Positions 46,968-57,482 of a stretch of DNA of 64,000 bases are shown here, piece after piece (the stretch's first letter is position 1; each line of letters starts with the position of its first letter). The translations under genes were made by a program, and so were the position numbers. The notes under the pieces are model-generated. The model was not told the DNA's origin. It worked only from the letters and a program-made list of their open reading frames with translations, and made no database searches. The DNA comes from Ophiostoma sp. CBS 140.51 (Eukaryota > Ascomycota > Sordariomycetes > Ophiostomatales > Ophiostomataceae). Where the stretch lies: contig JANSLP010000053.1 in NCBI GenBank assembly GCA_029298735.1, positions 62,001-126,000 of the forward strand, read 5' to 3'.

Positions 46968-49900
46968 GGTCTTGCGCACGCGCCCGATTGGACAGAGGCT
47001 GTGTGTTGAGGAAAGCTCGACGAGAGCTGGATCAGATGCGGTTCAGCTTTAGGATGTGAGGGTCGTCGTAGGTATAGTAGTCGCCGTTGGGGGCACAATG
47101 GGTCGTCGTTTGTCGTTGTGATGTGCACTGGCCGTCGTGGCGGTCGTCGTGGATGCGCTGTCGCTGCTGTCGTGGTCGTTGATGCGATGCCGTTCTTTGG
47201 AGCTGCATTTGGCAGCCGCGCTTTTTGCACACTGAATCGCGTTTTGGTGCAGCTGGGGTAGTAGCAAAAGAGTGGAGCCCAGCCTCACAACGAAGAGCAG
47301 CGCAGAATCCAGAATGGAGCACGGGCCACTTTAGCTCTGCCATCTGAAGTTGGTCTGGCCGCCGCCTGTGATTGGCCAGAATTGAGCTCTTCAGTTGCCA
47401 CCACCAAAGTCCGCTTTCGTCACTATGAATGTGAGACAGACAGCAAAACGTACCTTTTTTTGTTTCGCTTTTCTTTTTTCCTTTTTTCTTCGTTTCCCAA
47501 TTTCTATATGTTTTACTCCCCCAATCTGCTTCCCCCTGGGGAGGTGTTGATCATTGTCCAACCCCACGGATTCCAGACATGCCGGTCGTTCCTTCCTCGC
47601 CCGGCGTTCGGACAAGAATGAACACAGCCCTTTCCTCCACGCGTCTGCAATTGCTCGGCTATGAATGCCAATACTTTGTTTTCTCTACATGTCCTTCTTG
47701 TCACATCACTAGCTCGCCATCCCTTTCTATTTTGGGTGCATTTTTAGTCAATTCCTCCCTTATGTACTCCGTATCGAAGTATCGTTTCCTCTCGCTCTCT
47801 CTCTCGCCATTTTGTTTCCAAAAGTCTGCAATCTTTTCCCCGGCCCTGGTGTCCGCGCCGGCCGCTATGATTGGCCCCCGGGCCGCAAAAAGCACAGAAC
47901 TAAATCGATGCAAGCTGCACAACATGGGCGCGGTGTCAGATACATCCACAAGGAAGGGACAAACAAAAACCACAGTCTCCCCACCGCTCCCGAAGGCGGT
48001 ATGTGTCTTTATCAGGCCTCTGTAACACTCCAACGCCTTGTAGCATCTATCGCCTTCCAGCATATACAGCGCCCTTTTGCACTTTCCAGCGAATTTATTG
48101 CTTTTAATTTATCTCTTTTTCATCGTTTTAATTCGTCTCTTCAATTCGTCGGTTCAATCCAGTCCCTCAATCTTACCTTCCAACGCATTCAGTGCTTTCA
48201 GAGCGCTATATCGTTGTGCTAAAAAAAACAAGTCTAAGTGCACAGTGGCCACAGGCCCCCCTGTTGAGCCTCTCTGGTCTTGGCTTTTGATATTACGTTT
48301 TGGCTCGGCATGTGGTTTTTGTGCTCCCCCTTGTGGATGTACCATGCCTTCTGGCCCACAACATGGTGTGCAGGCGGCGGGCAGCCGGTGAGCCGCCGCT
48401 GGACAATGATACGTTCCTGGGCATGCTTTTAATGTTCTGGACGAGTCCTGGCGTGCATAAGTGTTGTTGCAGAAAGTAGAAGTAGACGCAGACGTGGATG
48501 CAGACACAGACTTGGTTGCCCTTGGTTGCTTCTTCCTTGTTTTATATTTTCAAGATATGAATCTTACGAGTATTCGCCGCTATCTTGGAGTTTCTTTCTT
48601 CTTGACTTTTTGCTCGGACCTGTTGTTCCTGATGTACCTGTCGTTCCTTCCTTGTCTAGATCCTTGGCTGTCTGTCCACGGCATTCCGCGTACTCGTCTC
48701 GTTCGCATCTCCATCGACTTCCTCAATCGTTTCCCCCTCTCCCCGAGCTCCCCCCCTTCGGTTACAGCTCACACCACCATTGCTGCTAGCCGGTGCAACT
48801 GTCTCGTCTCTTTTTGTTCTTCGTTTCTTTTCTCCTCTTGTCCTTTTCTTGCTGTGACTGAGTGACACACCAAACGGCCGCCGTCTGAAAGCTACGACCG
48901 TTAGCCGAAGGCCTCTCAGTCCCCAGTATCGACCCAAGTTTTAGCCTCCAGCCTATCGTGCCAATCCATCGTGGTTGGTCCTTTCAAACTCGATAAATAC
49001 TGGAGTGATGCCAATCAACGCCAATCAGTCGTCAAAACCCCCGCAACATTAGCGAAGTTTCCCGAGCTACAGGGCTGTCGATGATAAGATACAAGCTCGA
49101 CAAGATAGTGGACATTCATGAAGGGATGCAACAGATCGATGCAGAATCACAAAGACGTTGCATCTGCCAATGCTTCCCGTGTTTTGTGTAAATGTTCACA
49201 ATAATTGTAGATTGCATCGATTGCGCGATAGGGATTTGCTCATTTGCGGGCGAGTATGTGATTGGAATTGCATGCATTCGTCAACAGAGGCGAGTTGTTT
49301 TGCCTTGCTTGTCTCTCTCTCTGGATGTCTCTCCAGGTCTTTCCACCGTCGGTAACCGTAGTCTTCTATCTGGCGTTTCTTGACTTTGGGAGTATGTCTC
49401 TCGACTGTCTCACTCCTTCCCTCTGCTTTCCTCTTTCGTCCCTTGTCTTGTCTGTTGGTTCCTTCCTGACAGGTACAATAAGAGAGAGATACGGCGAGAT
49501 ATGTGCCTGTTCCAAATTCCATATCACACCTCAACACCCCTGGGCGCACTTTGCTGACTCTTGGCCATATCTTTTGTCGTTTTCTTTTTCGTCTTTTTCT
49601 CTTGTCTCTTTTTCGTGGTTCCTATTTACTCCTGGTCTTGCGTTATTCTCCGCCGTGTTAAGTGGTACGTATCATACCTGCGAAAGCGCCAAATGATATA
49701 AACGGTCGTCCCTTCCATCTTTGGTCGAGTCTTTCTCGAGTCCTTCTCTTTCCTGATCTATCCTACAACGACTTCTCCCGCACCTTCTTCTTTTGTCGAT
49801 AAAATATTTTCACAGTCGCTCTTACTTTCGGCGTTCGATCACATTCTCCTGCATCTTCTTCCTCGCTCTTTCCCATTTTTGTGTCGAGTGTCTTGTCCTG

Positions 49901-50288
49901 GTTCCGATTCAACCCTTGCCCAGCTTAACAGTCGCCACTGCCAATTCCGAGAAAAGAAAACTTGACAGTGCGCAGCCTCGGCCCACAGCATAACGCAACG
50001 CCAAAAAAAGCACTGAAATTTTTGGGTTCGAGCTTTTGGCTGGCTCGCTACGTAACTGGCCCGAGATTCGAGCAAAATTGGCGGCCGCCTGAAAGTCTCC
50101 TGTCACAGGCCTGGCCATTACAACGCTACCACACGCTCGCCACGCTATTACGTCTAGAAGTCTGCCCCCGAGCTTATTTTTGGGACGGAACCAAGGAGCT
50201 CGTTGTCTCTTTGTTATTTTCTTCCCCTCCCTCCTTTTGAAGTTTTTTTTCTCTTCCCTCTTTTTTTTATCTCTTCTATTTCATCGCC
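46968..50288. other. Divergent intergenic region, PFS2 to DGAT1
   Basis: About 3.3 kb without a recognisable gene. The plus strand is repeatedly T/C-rich (47456-47520, 48580-48860, 49280-49450, 49560-49640, 50200-50280), consistent with a long DGAT1 leader containing several short upstream frames. Inverse CCAAT boxes (TGATTGG) occur at 47369-47375 and 47868-47874. Confidence 0.55.
49011..49028 (+). promoter_or_regulatory. Tandem CCAAT boxes
   Basis: CCAATCAACG is followed directly by CCAATCAG, placing two CCAATCA cores ten bases apart, on the same face of the helix. They lie 1.26 kb before the DGAT1 start, upstream of the pyrimidine-rich leader. A HAP-complex role is inferred. Confidence 0.4.
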
Positions 50289-52178
50289 ATGAATTCCTCG
50301 ACAATCGGTCTTGCTGCACATCTTGCAATCGGCAATGGACGAAGCAGCGCCATGGACTCGCAACAGCAACAACCAGCACCTCCCGTGAACAGCGGCACGA
50401 AACGGGTGTTTCCCCTAACAGGCAGCGGCGCCACTGCCAATGCCAATGACAGCATGGGCTCCACTAGCGCAGCTTCACATGCAAATGTCTGCGCAAATGC
50501 AGCAAATGCAGCAAATGCCCAGAAAGAGGCAATCGCGAACGCAAACACAAACGCGGCAAAAGCGCCCCTGTTAGACACGACCAACACGATGCCCGCCAAC
50601 GCGAGCGGCCTCACGCGGCGCAAGGTCAACTCTACGGCGACAACAGCGACTACAGAGAAGGACGACAACGACAGCGACGGCCCGACCGAACCGCAGCACG
50701 ATGACGCCACGATCCAGCAGCTGCGCAAGGCGTTCCAGCGCAAGTATCGCCATGTTGCCGCCATCCACTCCAAGACGCAGCCATCGTGCCTGAGCCACGA
50801 GAGCACGGTGTCGCCCTCCTTTCTTGGTTTCCGCAATCTCATGGTGATTGTTTTGGTCGCTGGCAACCTGCGGCTCATGATTGAGAACATTCAAAAGTAC
50901 GGCGTCCTCATCTGCGTTCGCTGCCACGACTTCCGCCAGCACGACGTCCTCCTTGGCCTTGTCCTCTTCCTCTCGATCCCCCTCCATCTTTTTGTGGCTC
51001 TGCTTATTGAGCACGGCGCTGCACAACAGGCACAGGTCTGGCGGAAACGGACGACGGCGGCGAAGCTACATAAGAAGCAGGCAGAGGGTGGTGGCGCTGG
51101 AAACGGTGCTAAGAGCACAACAGGTGCCTCCAGCCCGACCGAAGACGAGGCTCGCCGGTTCACGGCTCTGTGGCAAGTCGTCGCCTGGCTGCACGCTATC
51201 AACATTTCGCTGGCTCTGGCCATTGCCTCCTACGTCGTCTACTTTCATATCCACCACCCGCTGGTCGGCACGCTCGTCGAGGTCCACGCGATTGTTGTCT
51301 GGCTCAAGACGGCCTCGTATGCCTTCACAAACCGCGACCTGCGCCATGCCTACCTGCACCCGTCCCGCGGCGAGCGCGAGGCTTTGCCCGCCCTGTATGC
51401 GCAGTGCCCCTACCCGCAGAACATTACCATGGGCAACCTCATCTACTTTTGGTGGGCGCCGACGCTCGTGTACCAGCCCGCCTACCCGCGCGCGCCGGGC
51501 CCGATTCGCTGGATGTTTGTGGCCAAGCGCATGGCCGAGGTCTTTGGGTTGAGCGTGTTCATCTGGTTCTGCAGTGCCCAGTATGCGGCGCCCGTCCTGC
51601 AGAACTCGCTCACCAAGATTGCATCGCTCGATATCTTTGCCATTCTCGAGCGTCTCCTGAAGCTGTCAACGATCTCGCTCGTCGTCTGGCTGGCCGGCTT
51701 CTTTGCCGTCTTCCAGTCGTTCCTCAACGCCATTGCCGAGATCACGCGCTTTGGCGACCGCGGCTTCTACGACGACTGGTGGAACAGCGAGAGCCTGGGA
51801 GCCTACTGGCGCACCTGGAACAAGCCCGTCTACCACTTTTTCCGGCGGCACGTCTACTCGCCGCTGCTGGGCCGTGGCTGGAGCCCGATGGCGGCGTCTC
51901 TCATGGTCTTTGTCATTTCGGCGCTGCTGCACGAGCTGGCCGTCGGTATTCCCACGCACAATATCATTGGCGTGGCCTTTTTCGGCATGCTGCTGCAGCT
52001 GCCCTTGATTTTTATGACGATGCCGCTCGAAAAGATGCACTCGGCGACGGGCCGCCTGATTGGCAACTGTACGTTTTGGATTTCGTTCACGGTGTTTGGC
52101 CAGCCGTTTGCGGCGCTCATGTACTTTTATGCATGGCAGGCCAAGTACGGGAGTGTGAGCAAGCAGCTGGCCACGTAG
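50289..52178 (+). CDS. DGAT1: Diacylglycerol O-acyltransferase, DGAT1/MBOAT family
   Basis: Single exon, 629 residues, start context CGCCATGAA. The first 190 residues are low-complexity, including a triple GCAAATGCA-type codon repeat (ANAANAANA). Then come the MBOAT membrane core and its signature motifs: a region RHAYLHPSRGEREALPALYA, FYDDWWNSE near residue 493 (the FYxDWWN motif) and LLHELAVGIP with the putative catalytic His548. About nine hydrophobic segments are visible. DGAT1 joins fatty acyl-CoA to diacylglycerol to make triacylglycerol at the ER and lipid droplets. Sterol O-acyltransferases (Are1/Are2) are the main alternative in the same family, since both share these motifs. The sequence around FYxDWWN and the lack of a sterol-type N-terminus favour DGAT1, with moderate certainty. 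Confidence 0.87.
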   Translation: MNSSTIGLAAHLAIGNGRSSAMDSQQQQPAPPVNSGTKRVFPLTGSGATANANDSMGSTSAASHANVCANAANAANAQKEAIANANTNAAKAPLLDTTNTMPANASGLTRRKVNSTATTATTEKDDNDSDGPTEPQHDDATIQQLRKAFQRKYRHVAAIHSKTQPSCLSHESTVSPSFLGFRNLMVIVLVAGNLRLMIENIQKYGVLICVRCHDFRQHDVLLGLVLFLSIPLHLFVALLIEHGAAQQAQVWRKRTTAAKLHKKQAEGGGAGNGAKSTTGASSPTEDEARRFTALWQVVAWLHAINISLALAIASYVVYFHIHHPLVGTLVEVHAIVVWLKTASYAFTNRDLRHAYLHPSRGEREALPALYAQCPYPQNITMGNLIYFWWAPTLVYQPAYPRAPGPIRWMFVAKRMAEVFGLSVFIWFCSAQYAAPVLQNSLTKIASLDIFAILERLLKLSTISLVVWLAGFFAVFQSFLNAIAEITRFGDRGFYDDWWNSESLGAYWRTWNKPVYHFFRRHVYSPLLGRGWSPMAASLMVFVISALLHELAVGIPTHNIIGVAFFGMLLQLPLIFMTMPLEKMHSATGRLIGNCTFWISFTVFGQPFAALMYFYAWQAKYGSVSKQLAT

Positions 52179-52744
52179 GGTGGCACGCCTCTCACAGTCT
52201 TTTAATTGCAATTCTTAATGGGAGGAGCGGTGCATACAGACTGCATGGAAACGGGTTCTCGGGGCAATAAGAGCACCTCTAAAAAAGGAAATTCTCGGTG
52301 AGCTTTTTCGTGTCGTACATTGGCTGTTATATGACACGAAAAAGCTCACCGTCTGCCCTGCAAGTCAAGACCCGTCCTTGGGGGCCAAGCACAGGCGCTG
52401 CACAGCCTAGCATAGGCGCTAAGCATGTCTGCACAGGTGTGCACCGTCTGCAAGGGTGGTGGGAAAAAATCCATTTGGCATACGGGCGACTCAGATCGGC
52501 TCGTAGTATCTATGAAGTTTTTACCTTTTACACTTACATTTATAGTCTACAAGTCAGGATCCATACATGAAGAACTTGGCAAATTCATCGAAAATACCTC
52601 GTTCGACTTGATCCAAACTTGACCGCCGTCCGTCAAGGTCTCTCAATCTCACTTTTTATAGACAAGGAATTGCAATTGCTTCTATTTTTCTTACACTCTA
52701 TGTCTGCCCGTTTCATTGGGGAGACGAAGTCTGGACAACTCACA
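52179..52744. other. Intergenic region between DGAT1 and the UstYa-like gene
   Basis: Contains the inverted repeat annotated separately. A small open frame at 52425-52622 has a CTVC motif but no recognisable domain. Confidence 0.5.
52296..52351. repeat. Perfect 19-bp inverted repeat (hairpin)
   Basis: The left arm at 52296-52314 (CGGTGAGCTTTTTCGTGTC) is the exact reverse complement of the right arm at 52333-52351. The 18-base spacer is GTACATTGGCTGTTATAT. Pairing does not continue at the outer flanks. It starts 118 bp after the DGAT1 stop. A 19/19 match at this distance is far beyond chance, so it was made by a real process, such as a mobile-element remnant or a selected RNA hairpin. Confidence 0.95.
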
Positions 52745-53895
52745 ATGTCCTATCGAAGACTGGCGGATGACGAAGACAGCGAGAAACACGACAATGAGCT
52801 GTTCACAGATGATCGCAATGCACCCGTTCCAAGACGGGTATTACGGCAGTGTCAGTCGACACCTTGGCTCTACATGTTTCATATCGTGTTGATATTTGGA
52901 AACGTAGCCTTGTTTGTTGTTCTGAACTTCAAAGTGGCATCGGCGGACAACCACCCACCGATGAAAAGCTTCCCAGGTACGATGGTCGAGCTCTCTCCCC
53001 GCGAAACTCACTAGAATACGAAACTCATCACAGTTGGCTCAAGACAACGATGTTGTTGGGTACCAATGGCAAACATGGAACCTCTCGCTGGGCTCGATTT
53101 CTCCATACACTGCACCTCCCGGGCCAGAAGTCGACGCTCGCTGGGAAGAGATAACTGCAAATCCCCGTTCAAAAGGTAAGATAATGCCGGCACTCGGCAA
53201 GTGCATGATCGAACAGACATTGGAATGATGCTAACGTACGTTGAAATTGAGTCGATGGTCTTCTCGTTACGAAGGCGCAGCTAGATCGCTCAGGCAAAGG
53301 CCCGACATCGATTGCCTTTTCGAATGGCAAGTATATTGCACTGCCGATTGTCTTTCATCAGCTTCACTGTCTGGTATGTCTTTTCCCCGTCAGTTTCGAA
53401 AGCAAAAAAAGCAAGAAGCAAAAAGCAAACCAGCTTGGAAAATTGTTGCTCATACGGAAGGACAATAGAACCACCTGAGGAAGATGATTTATAAGGATCA
53501 TTATCTCGCCCAGCTTGAGGATGGGGGAATCCTTGAAGCTCACACGGGTAAGAGTTTATTCATACATCTCCTCTTCAATTTTTTTCTGGTCTCGTTGTCA
53601 CCTATTCTTTTGTCCCGTTACTGTTGCTTACGTTTCAGCCCACTGTATCGACTCTCTTCGGTCCTCCTTGCAATGCTCGGCCGATACAAGTCTAATCATA
53701 TTTCATTGGATTGCCGACTATGCCATCCCTTGGGCTAATTTCTCCAGCACCCACATGTGTCGTGATTGGGACAAGTTACTGGATTGGGCGCATTCAGAAT
53801 ACGAAGAAATGGTGAGCCTTTCGAAGAATGGCCAGGGTATACGACATCCCGTTTTTGGAAATTGGCCAGTGAAGCTCCTTTCCACGTCCCTTTGA
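52745..53895 (+). pseudogene. UstYa-family (DUF3328) oxidase gene, 5' half frame-disrupted
   Basis: The N-terminal part (start 52745, MSYRRLADDEDSEK) has the family's cytosolic stub and single membrane helix (YMFHIVLIFGNVALFVVLNF). The downstream half is well formed: three introns (53176-53251, 53374-53468, 53548-53638) join cleanly and preserve both HxxHC motifs, HQLHC at 53356-53370 and HTAHC across the third splice. Between them the conserved pieces lie in three different frames: RALSPRNSLEYET needs a one-base shift near 52970-52985, and LAQDNDVVGYQWQTW needs another near 53020-53036. No plausible intron repairs either break. UstYa proteins are copper-dependent oxidases of fungal peptide natural-product pathways. 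Read as a pseudogene or a locus with two sequencing errors. The intact splice sites and motifs suggest the damage is recent or artefactual. Confidence 0.7.
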
Positions 53896-54551
53896 AAGAA
53901 GAAGACGTACATGTTCTAGATCGTTAAGGCTAAGAAGCGTACGATGAATTTACTGTTTTGTCCAATGTATTACAAGAGAGTTGGTCGTCTGAGCATGCAC
54001 TGCATCGGCATAAAGCGTGAAACACTGTTCTGTTATGCCGTTTACTTTTCCAGGGCATTGTTTTCGTTCGTAGAGAACGCTGTTCATCCTGAAGTTGCCC
54101 ATCCCCATGATGTACAATCCCCGTCCAGATCCAGGAAGAACACTGGACAAGACGACGTGAAGCGTCCTGTGAGGTCTGTTGCTGTGTGACCCGTCACGTG
54201 CTAAACTCCCTGTCTGCTTCCTATCCATTGCCACGAAAGTTTATCTTGTTATGTTGCTCTGGCCAATGGGGCCGTTTCTTGTCATATCGAACTGCCCGAA
54301 CTGTACAATAGCCCACGACGTCCAATAACAGCCGGTGGCATGCTATGTTTTATGGCGCGGGGTCGTGAATTTGTCTGCTGCTGTGCCGCAGACGTGGCGT
54401 CAAATACTTAAATACTTGACTGGGAGGATGTCCGGCAAGAAATGCCTGGTAGCGAGCAATACTTTTTTTGAGGAAGCTACGTCGTACATCATTCATATAT
54501 ACTTCTCCGGTACACGCGTTCGATTCAAACTAGACGTTGGATATCACGGTT
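53896..54551. other. Intergenic region
   Basis: No gene recognised between the UstYa-like locus and the alpha/beta hydrolase. Confidence 0.5.
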
Positions 54552-55835
54552 ATGGCATCGACGAGCGGGTTCCTCGACGACCCGAGGTTTAGTCAAACGT
54601 TCGAGATACCTCCGAATCCAGCAGAGGGACGGGCCAGCCCTTTTCGGGTCAAATATGCCGACTATGGCTATCGCAACGAGGCCCATCCCGAAGAGGAGAA
54701 TGTTTTTCTCTTTTTCAGCTCGATGGTTGGTTCTCGCCTGGTCCACGTTGCCAAGGATGAGATTGCCAAAAAGCATAAAGTTCGCATCCTGAACCCGGAC
54801 CGCCCTGGCTTTGGGGGCACCGACGGCATCGAGGTGGAGCAAGTCATGGAGACTTGGCGAGGTACATGAATAATAATCACTTCACGCCTAGTTTAGTCGT
54901 CGTCTACTTTGCCGTATTTACATTCACAGAAACAATTGTAGCGCTGCTCAAGCATCTCCGGATCAGCTACGTTTCCGTCGGTTGCCATAGCGGCGGAACG
55001 ATCTTTGCCCTGGATCTTCTCCTCCACCATCCCGAGGTGATGGACCCCAACAAGAAGGCATTCCTTGCGATTGGCGCACCGTGGATCCTACCCTCGCACA
55101 CAAGCTCGACAATGATGGCGGCCGTACAGTCTCTCCCCTCGGGCATACTCAAACACACCGACAAGGTGGCGCGACTCATCAACAACCACATCGGTCCCAC
55201 CGTGGGCTTCTGCTTTTGGCTCGGCTCGGCTGTTGTCGCAAAAGTCACGCCAAAGACGTCACGGAAACGACTTACAAAGGCAGACAGTAAAGAGAGTAAT
55301 CCCGCGGAAATGGAAAGGGAGGGCGCCAAGCTCGAAGACGACCTGTGGCCGAAGATTATTCAGCGAATATACGCCGAAGGTGTCCAGGGGATCTCGTCCG
55401 ATGCATTGCTGTTCCTCCAAAAACCAAAAGGAACGAATGCCCAGTCCAACTCCGGGTGGGGCGACTGGGGTGACTACGATGCCCTTGTGCCGCGCCTGGC
55501 AGAGACTCTTCGCGCGTCGGGGAGACGACTACTTGTTGAGGTGTTCTATGCAGAGGACGATGCATTGATCGGCGGCGGGGGCACAAAAGGCCCGCAGGTG
55601 AGTTGTTTCCTTGCGACGTGACAGAAACCTCGTCCTTGCGTTTACTAACGTGTTTTACATTTACATTTAGTGGTTTGATCAGTGCTGGGAGGCTGCGAAG
55701 CGAGACCATACTATTGACTACGGAAGCACGATCGTAAAAGGTGCAGATCATGATGGGATATGGAGCTTGCGATGGGAGGCTGTGAAGAATGTGTTTGAGT
55801 TGATTGGTTCATCCGGGGAGGAAACAGGGTCATAG
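54552..55835 (+). CDS. Alpha/beta hydrolase-fold protein
   Basis: Exons 54552-54861, 54930-55597 and 55671-55835, with introns of 68 and 73 bp, give 380 residues. The start at 54552 (GTTATGGCATCG) fits because the first residues lead straight into the family's N-terminal strands (VKYADYGYRNEAHPEEENV). An NPDRPGFGGTD turn precedes the nucleophile elbow VGCHSGGT with Ser123; Cys replaces the usual Gly two residues before the Ser. A Trp/Gly/Asp cluster (GWGDWGDYDALVP) and the C-terminal candidate catalytic His (KGADHDGIW) follow. The fold is clear but the substrate is not: esterase, lipase and epoxide-hydrolase-like roles are all possible. Its place beside an UstYa-like locus makes a secondary-metabolism role possible but unproven. 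No signal peptide. Confidence 0.85.
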
Positions 55836-56027
55836 ATATCTTACTTGGGCCTCAGTATTAAAATAACCTCGTCGAGCTCTGAGTACGGCAGGGCCTTTAA
55901 CGAATTCAATGGTGCCATGGTCGATACATGCGGACTTAAGCATCGTGTACCAGTTCGTGTAGTTGGTCCTCGTTAACTTCGGGACGAAGTAGCCCGTCTG
56001 GTACGGGTGGGGTGTCTGGGAGTCCAT
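55830..56027 (-). mobile_element. Relic of a Ty1/copia retrotransposon gag N-terminus
   Basis: A 65-residue frame starting at 56027 contains FVPKLTRTNYTNWYTMLKSA, the characteristic L-xx-NY-xxW entry of copia gag (UBN2/DUF4219-type) proteins. The frame stops at 55830, overlapping the hydrolase stop by six bases. No protease, integrase or reverse transcriptase is seen around it, and no LTR pair was found, so this is a short truncated remnant. Confidence 0.55.
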
Positions 56028-56477
56028 GGCGTCGAGAAGTCGTGATGTTCCGGCTCACAGGTAGGTCGGAATAGGGGTAAATGTGCTGGTCGTACGCGAA
56101 TCCACCGCGCACCCGCAAAAAAGGGTCGTTTTTGGACGTAAAATGGTTCTTTTTACTTGCAAAATAGCGATGAATGCAAGGATGCACACAGCAACTTGAT
56201 AAACGGAAAGCTCGAGGCGCGAAAGGGGTCATAACCTGTTGGGCAATGTGCATGACATTCTATGGAATAGACAAGTCAGGCCTCTCAGGGGCAGGACCAC
56301 CTATCTCGAGCCCATCACGTGACGCACATTTTATAAATATGGTGGGAAATGGAAATAATACAGTTGACCAACAACAGTGGTCCTTCCTAAACAATGGTAT
56401 CCTTGAACAAACAACTTAGGACGCTCCGCGTCGCCAACAATGCTTCGTCAACTCATACACTCGCACTCTGTGTTCGT
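56028..56477. other. Intergenic region, possible remains of the copia leader
   Basis: No gene recognised. If the gag relic is real, its former leader and LTR would lie here in minus orientation, but no clear primer-binding site or LTR end was found. Confidence 0.4.
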
Positions 56478-57482
56478 TTAAAGAAACGGAATTTTTGTGC
56501 CCACCCGCTTTCTGTACTGCACGTAGTCGTCCCCGAAAAACCGCACAAGCAGCGTCTCCTCATGCCGGATCCGCATCGAGAAGAACCGCCACAGCACCGC
56601 CGTGTAGCCAGCCAGGCACATGACGTTGCCCAGCACGAGCTGTGTGCCCAGCGCCCACCAAAAGAAGCCAAAATAGCTCGGGTGACGGAACAAGGCGTAG
56701 ACGCCGTCCGTCACCAGCGCATGGCTCGTCGCCTTCTTGTGCTGGATGGTGTGGTTGAAGCTGCGGCCGGCCTGGACCATGGCGGCGGTGCGCACACTCT
56801 GGCCAATAGCAACCACTAGGAAGCCGGCCATCACGACGGCGGTCCTGGGAATGGTGAACGGGAGGTACGACCAGACGTCGACGTTGCGCAACAGAGTGTA
56901 CCGCACCAGACACTCCATCGACGCCGCCAGGTGGGCAATGGCATAGGCCGGCCAGTTGGCCGTCAACAGAAACGAATCGATACTGGTGGCCTGGGTGTTG
57001 TACCGCGCCGTCGTCCAGAACTCGAGGAAGTGAAAGGTAGAGAGGGCGGCCAAAAAGAAGGGGAGGCGCCAGAGGGGGGACAACAAGTCAATACCGGTGG
57101 TGCCTGGGAACAGACGGGGCAAGAGAGCAAGGAGAGTGCCCAAAAACACGCCGACAACGAGGGCGGCACCGAGACAAAAGGCGCGTAGGGCGATGCCGGC
57201 CAACGACCGTTTTTGGCCCGGGTAGGAGGCGGCGTCGGGCGGGAACCCTGTGGTCGGCGTCTCTGGGGATCCGATGCCGGGAGGTGGGACGGCGTTACTT
57301 GACTGGCCATTGTGATGGGATCCCAAGGAAGCCGATGAGGCAGTCGAGGCAGTTGAGATGGGACTGCAAAAGATGTTAGACGTGAGAGTTCAAAAAGGGG
57401 GCATGAGAAAGCAGAAATCTCACCTTGGCCGTCTCAATGTTGCGCCATTCGCACTGATATCGATACCCGTGGAGGACTCCAT
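56478..57482 (-). CDS. STE14: Isoprenylcysteine carboxyl methyltransferase (Ste14)
   Basis: Exon 1 is 57482-57424 and exon 2 is 57363-56478, with a 60-bp intron; 314 residues. The N-terminus is a Ser/Thr/Gly-rich stretch. Several membrane helices follow, for example ALRAFCLGAALVVGVFLGTL and FFLAALSTFHFLEFWTTARY. The conserved C-terminal ICMT core includes VQAGRSFNHTIQHKK, YALFRHPSYFGFFWWALGTQ and EETLLVRFFGDDYVQYRKRV, which bind S-adenosylmethionine and the prenylated tail. The enzyme methylates the C-terminal farnesyl- or geranylgeranyl-cysteine of CaaX proteins such as Ras, Rho and a-factor-type pheromones at the ER. Length is typical. Confidence 0.93.

Noticed and set aside
52296..52351. 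Inverted repeat read as a rho-independent terminator
   Set aside because: The genome is eukaryotic; Pol II termination does not use such hairpins, so it is reported only as a repeat.
52425..52622. Small frame with a CTVC motif as a candidate peptide precursor for the UstYa-like enzyme
   Set aside because: No signal peptide, no repeated core and no Kex2-type Lys-Arg spacing.
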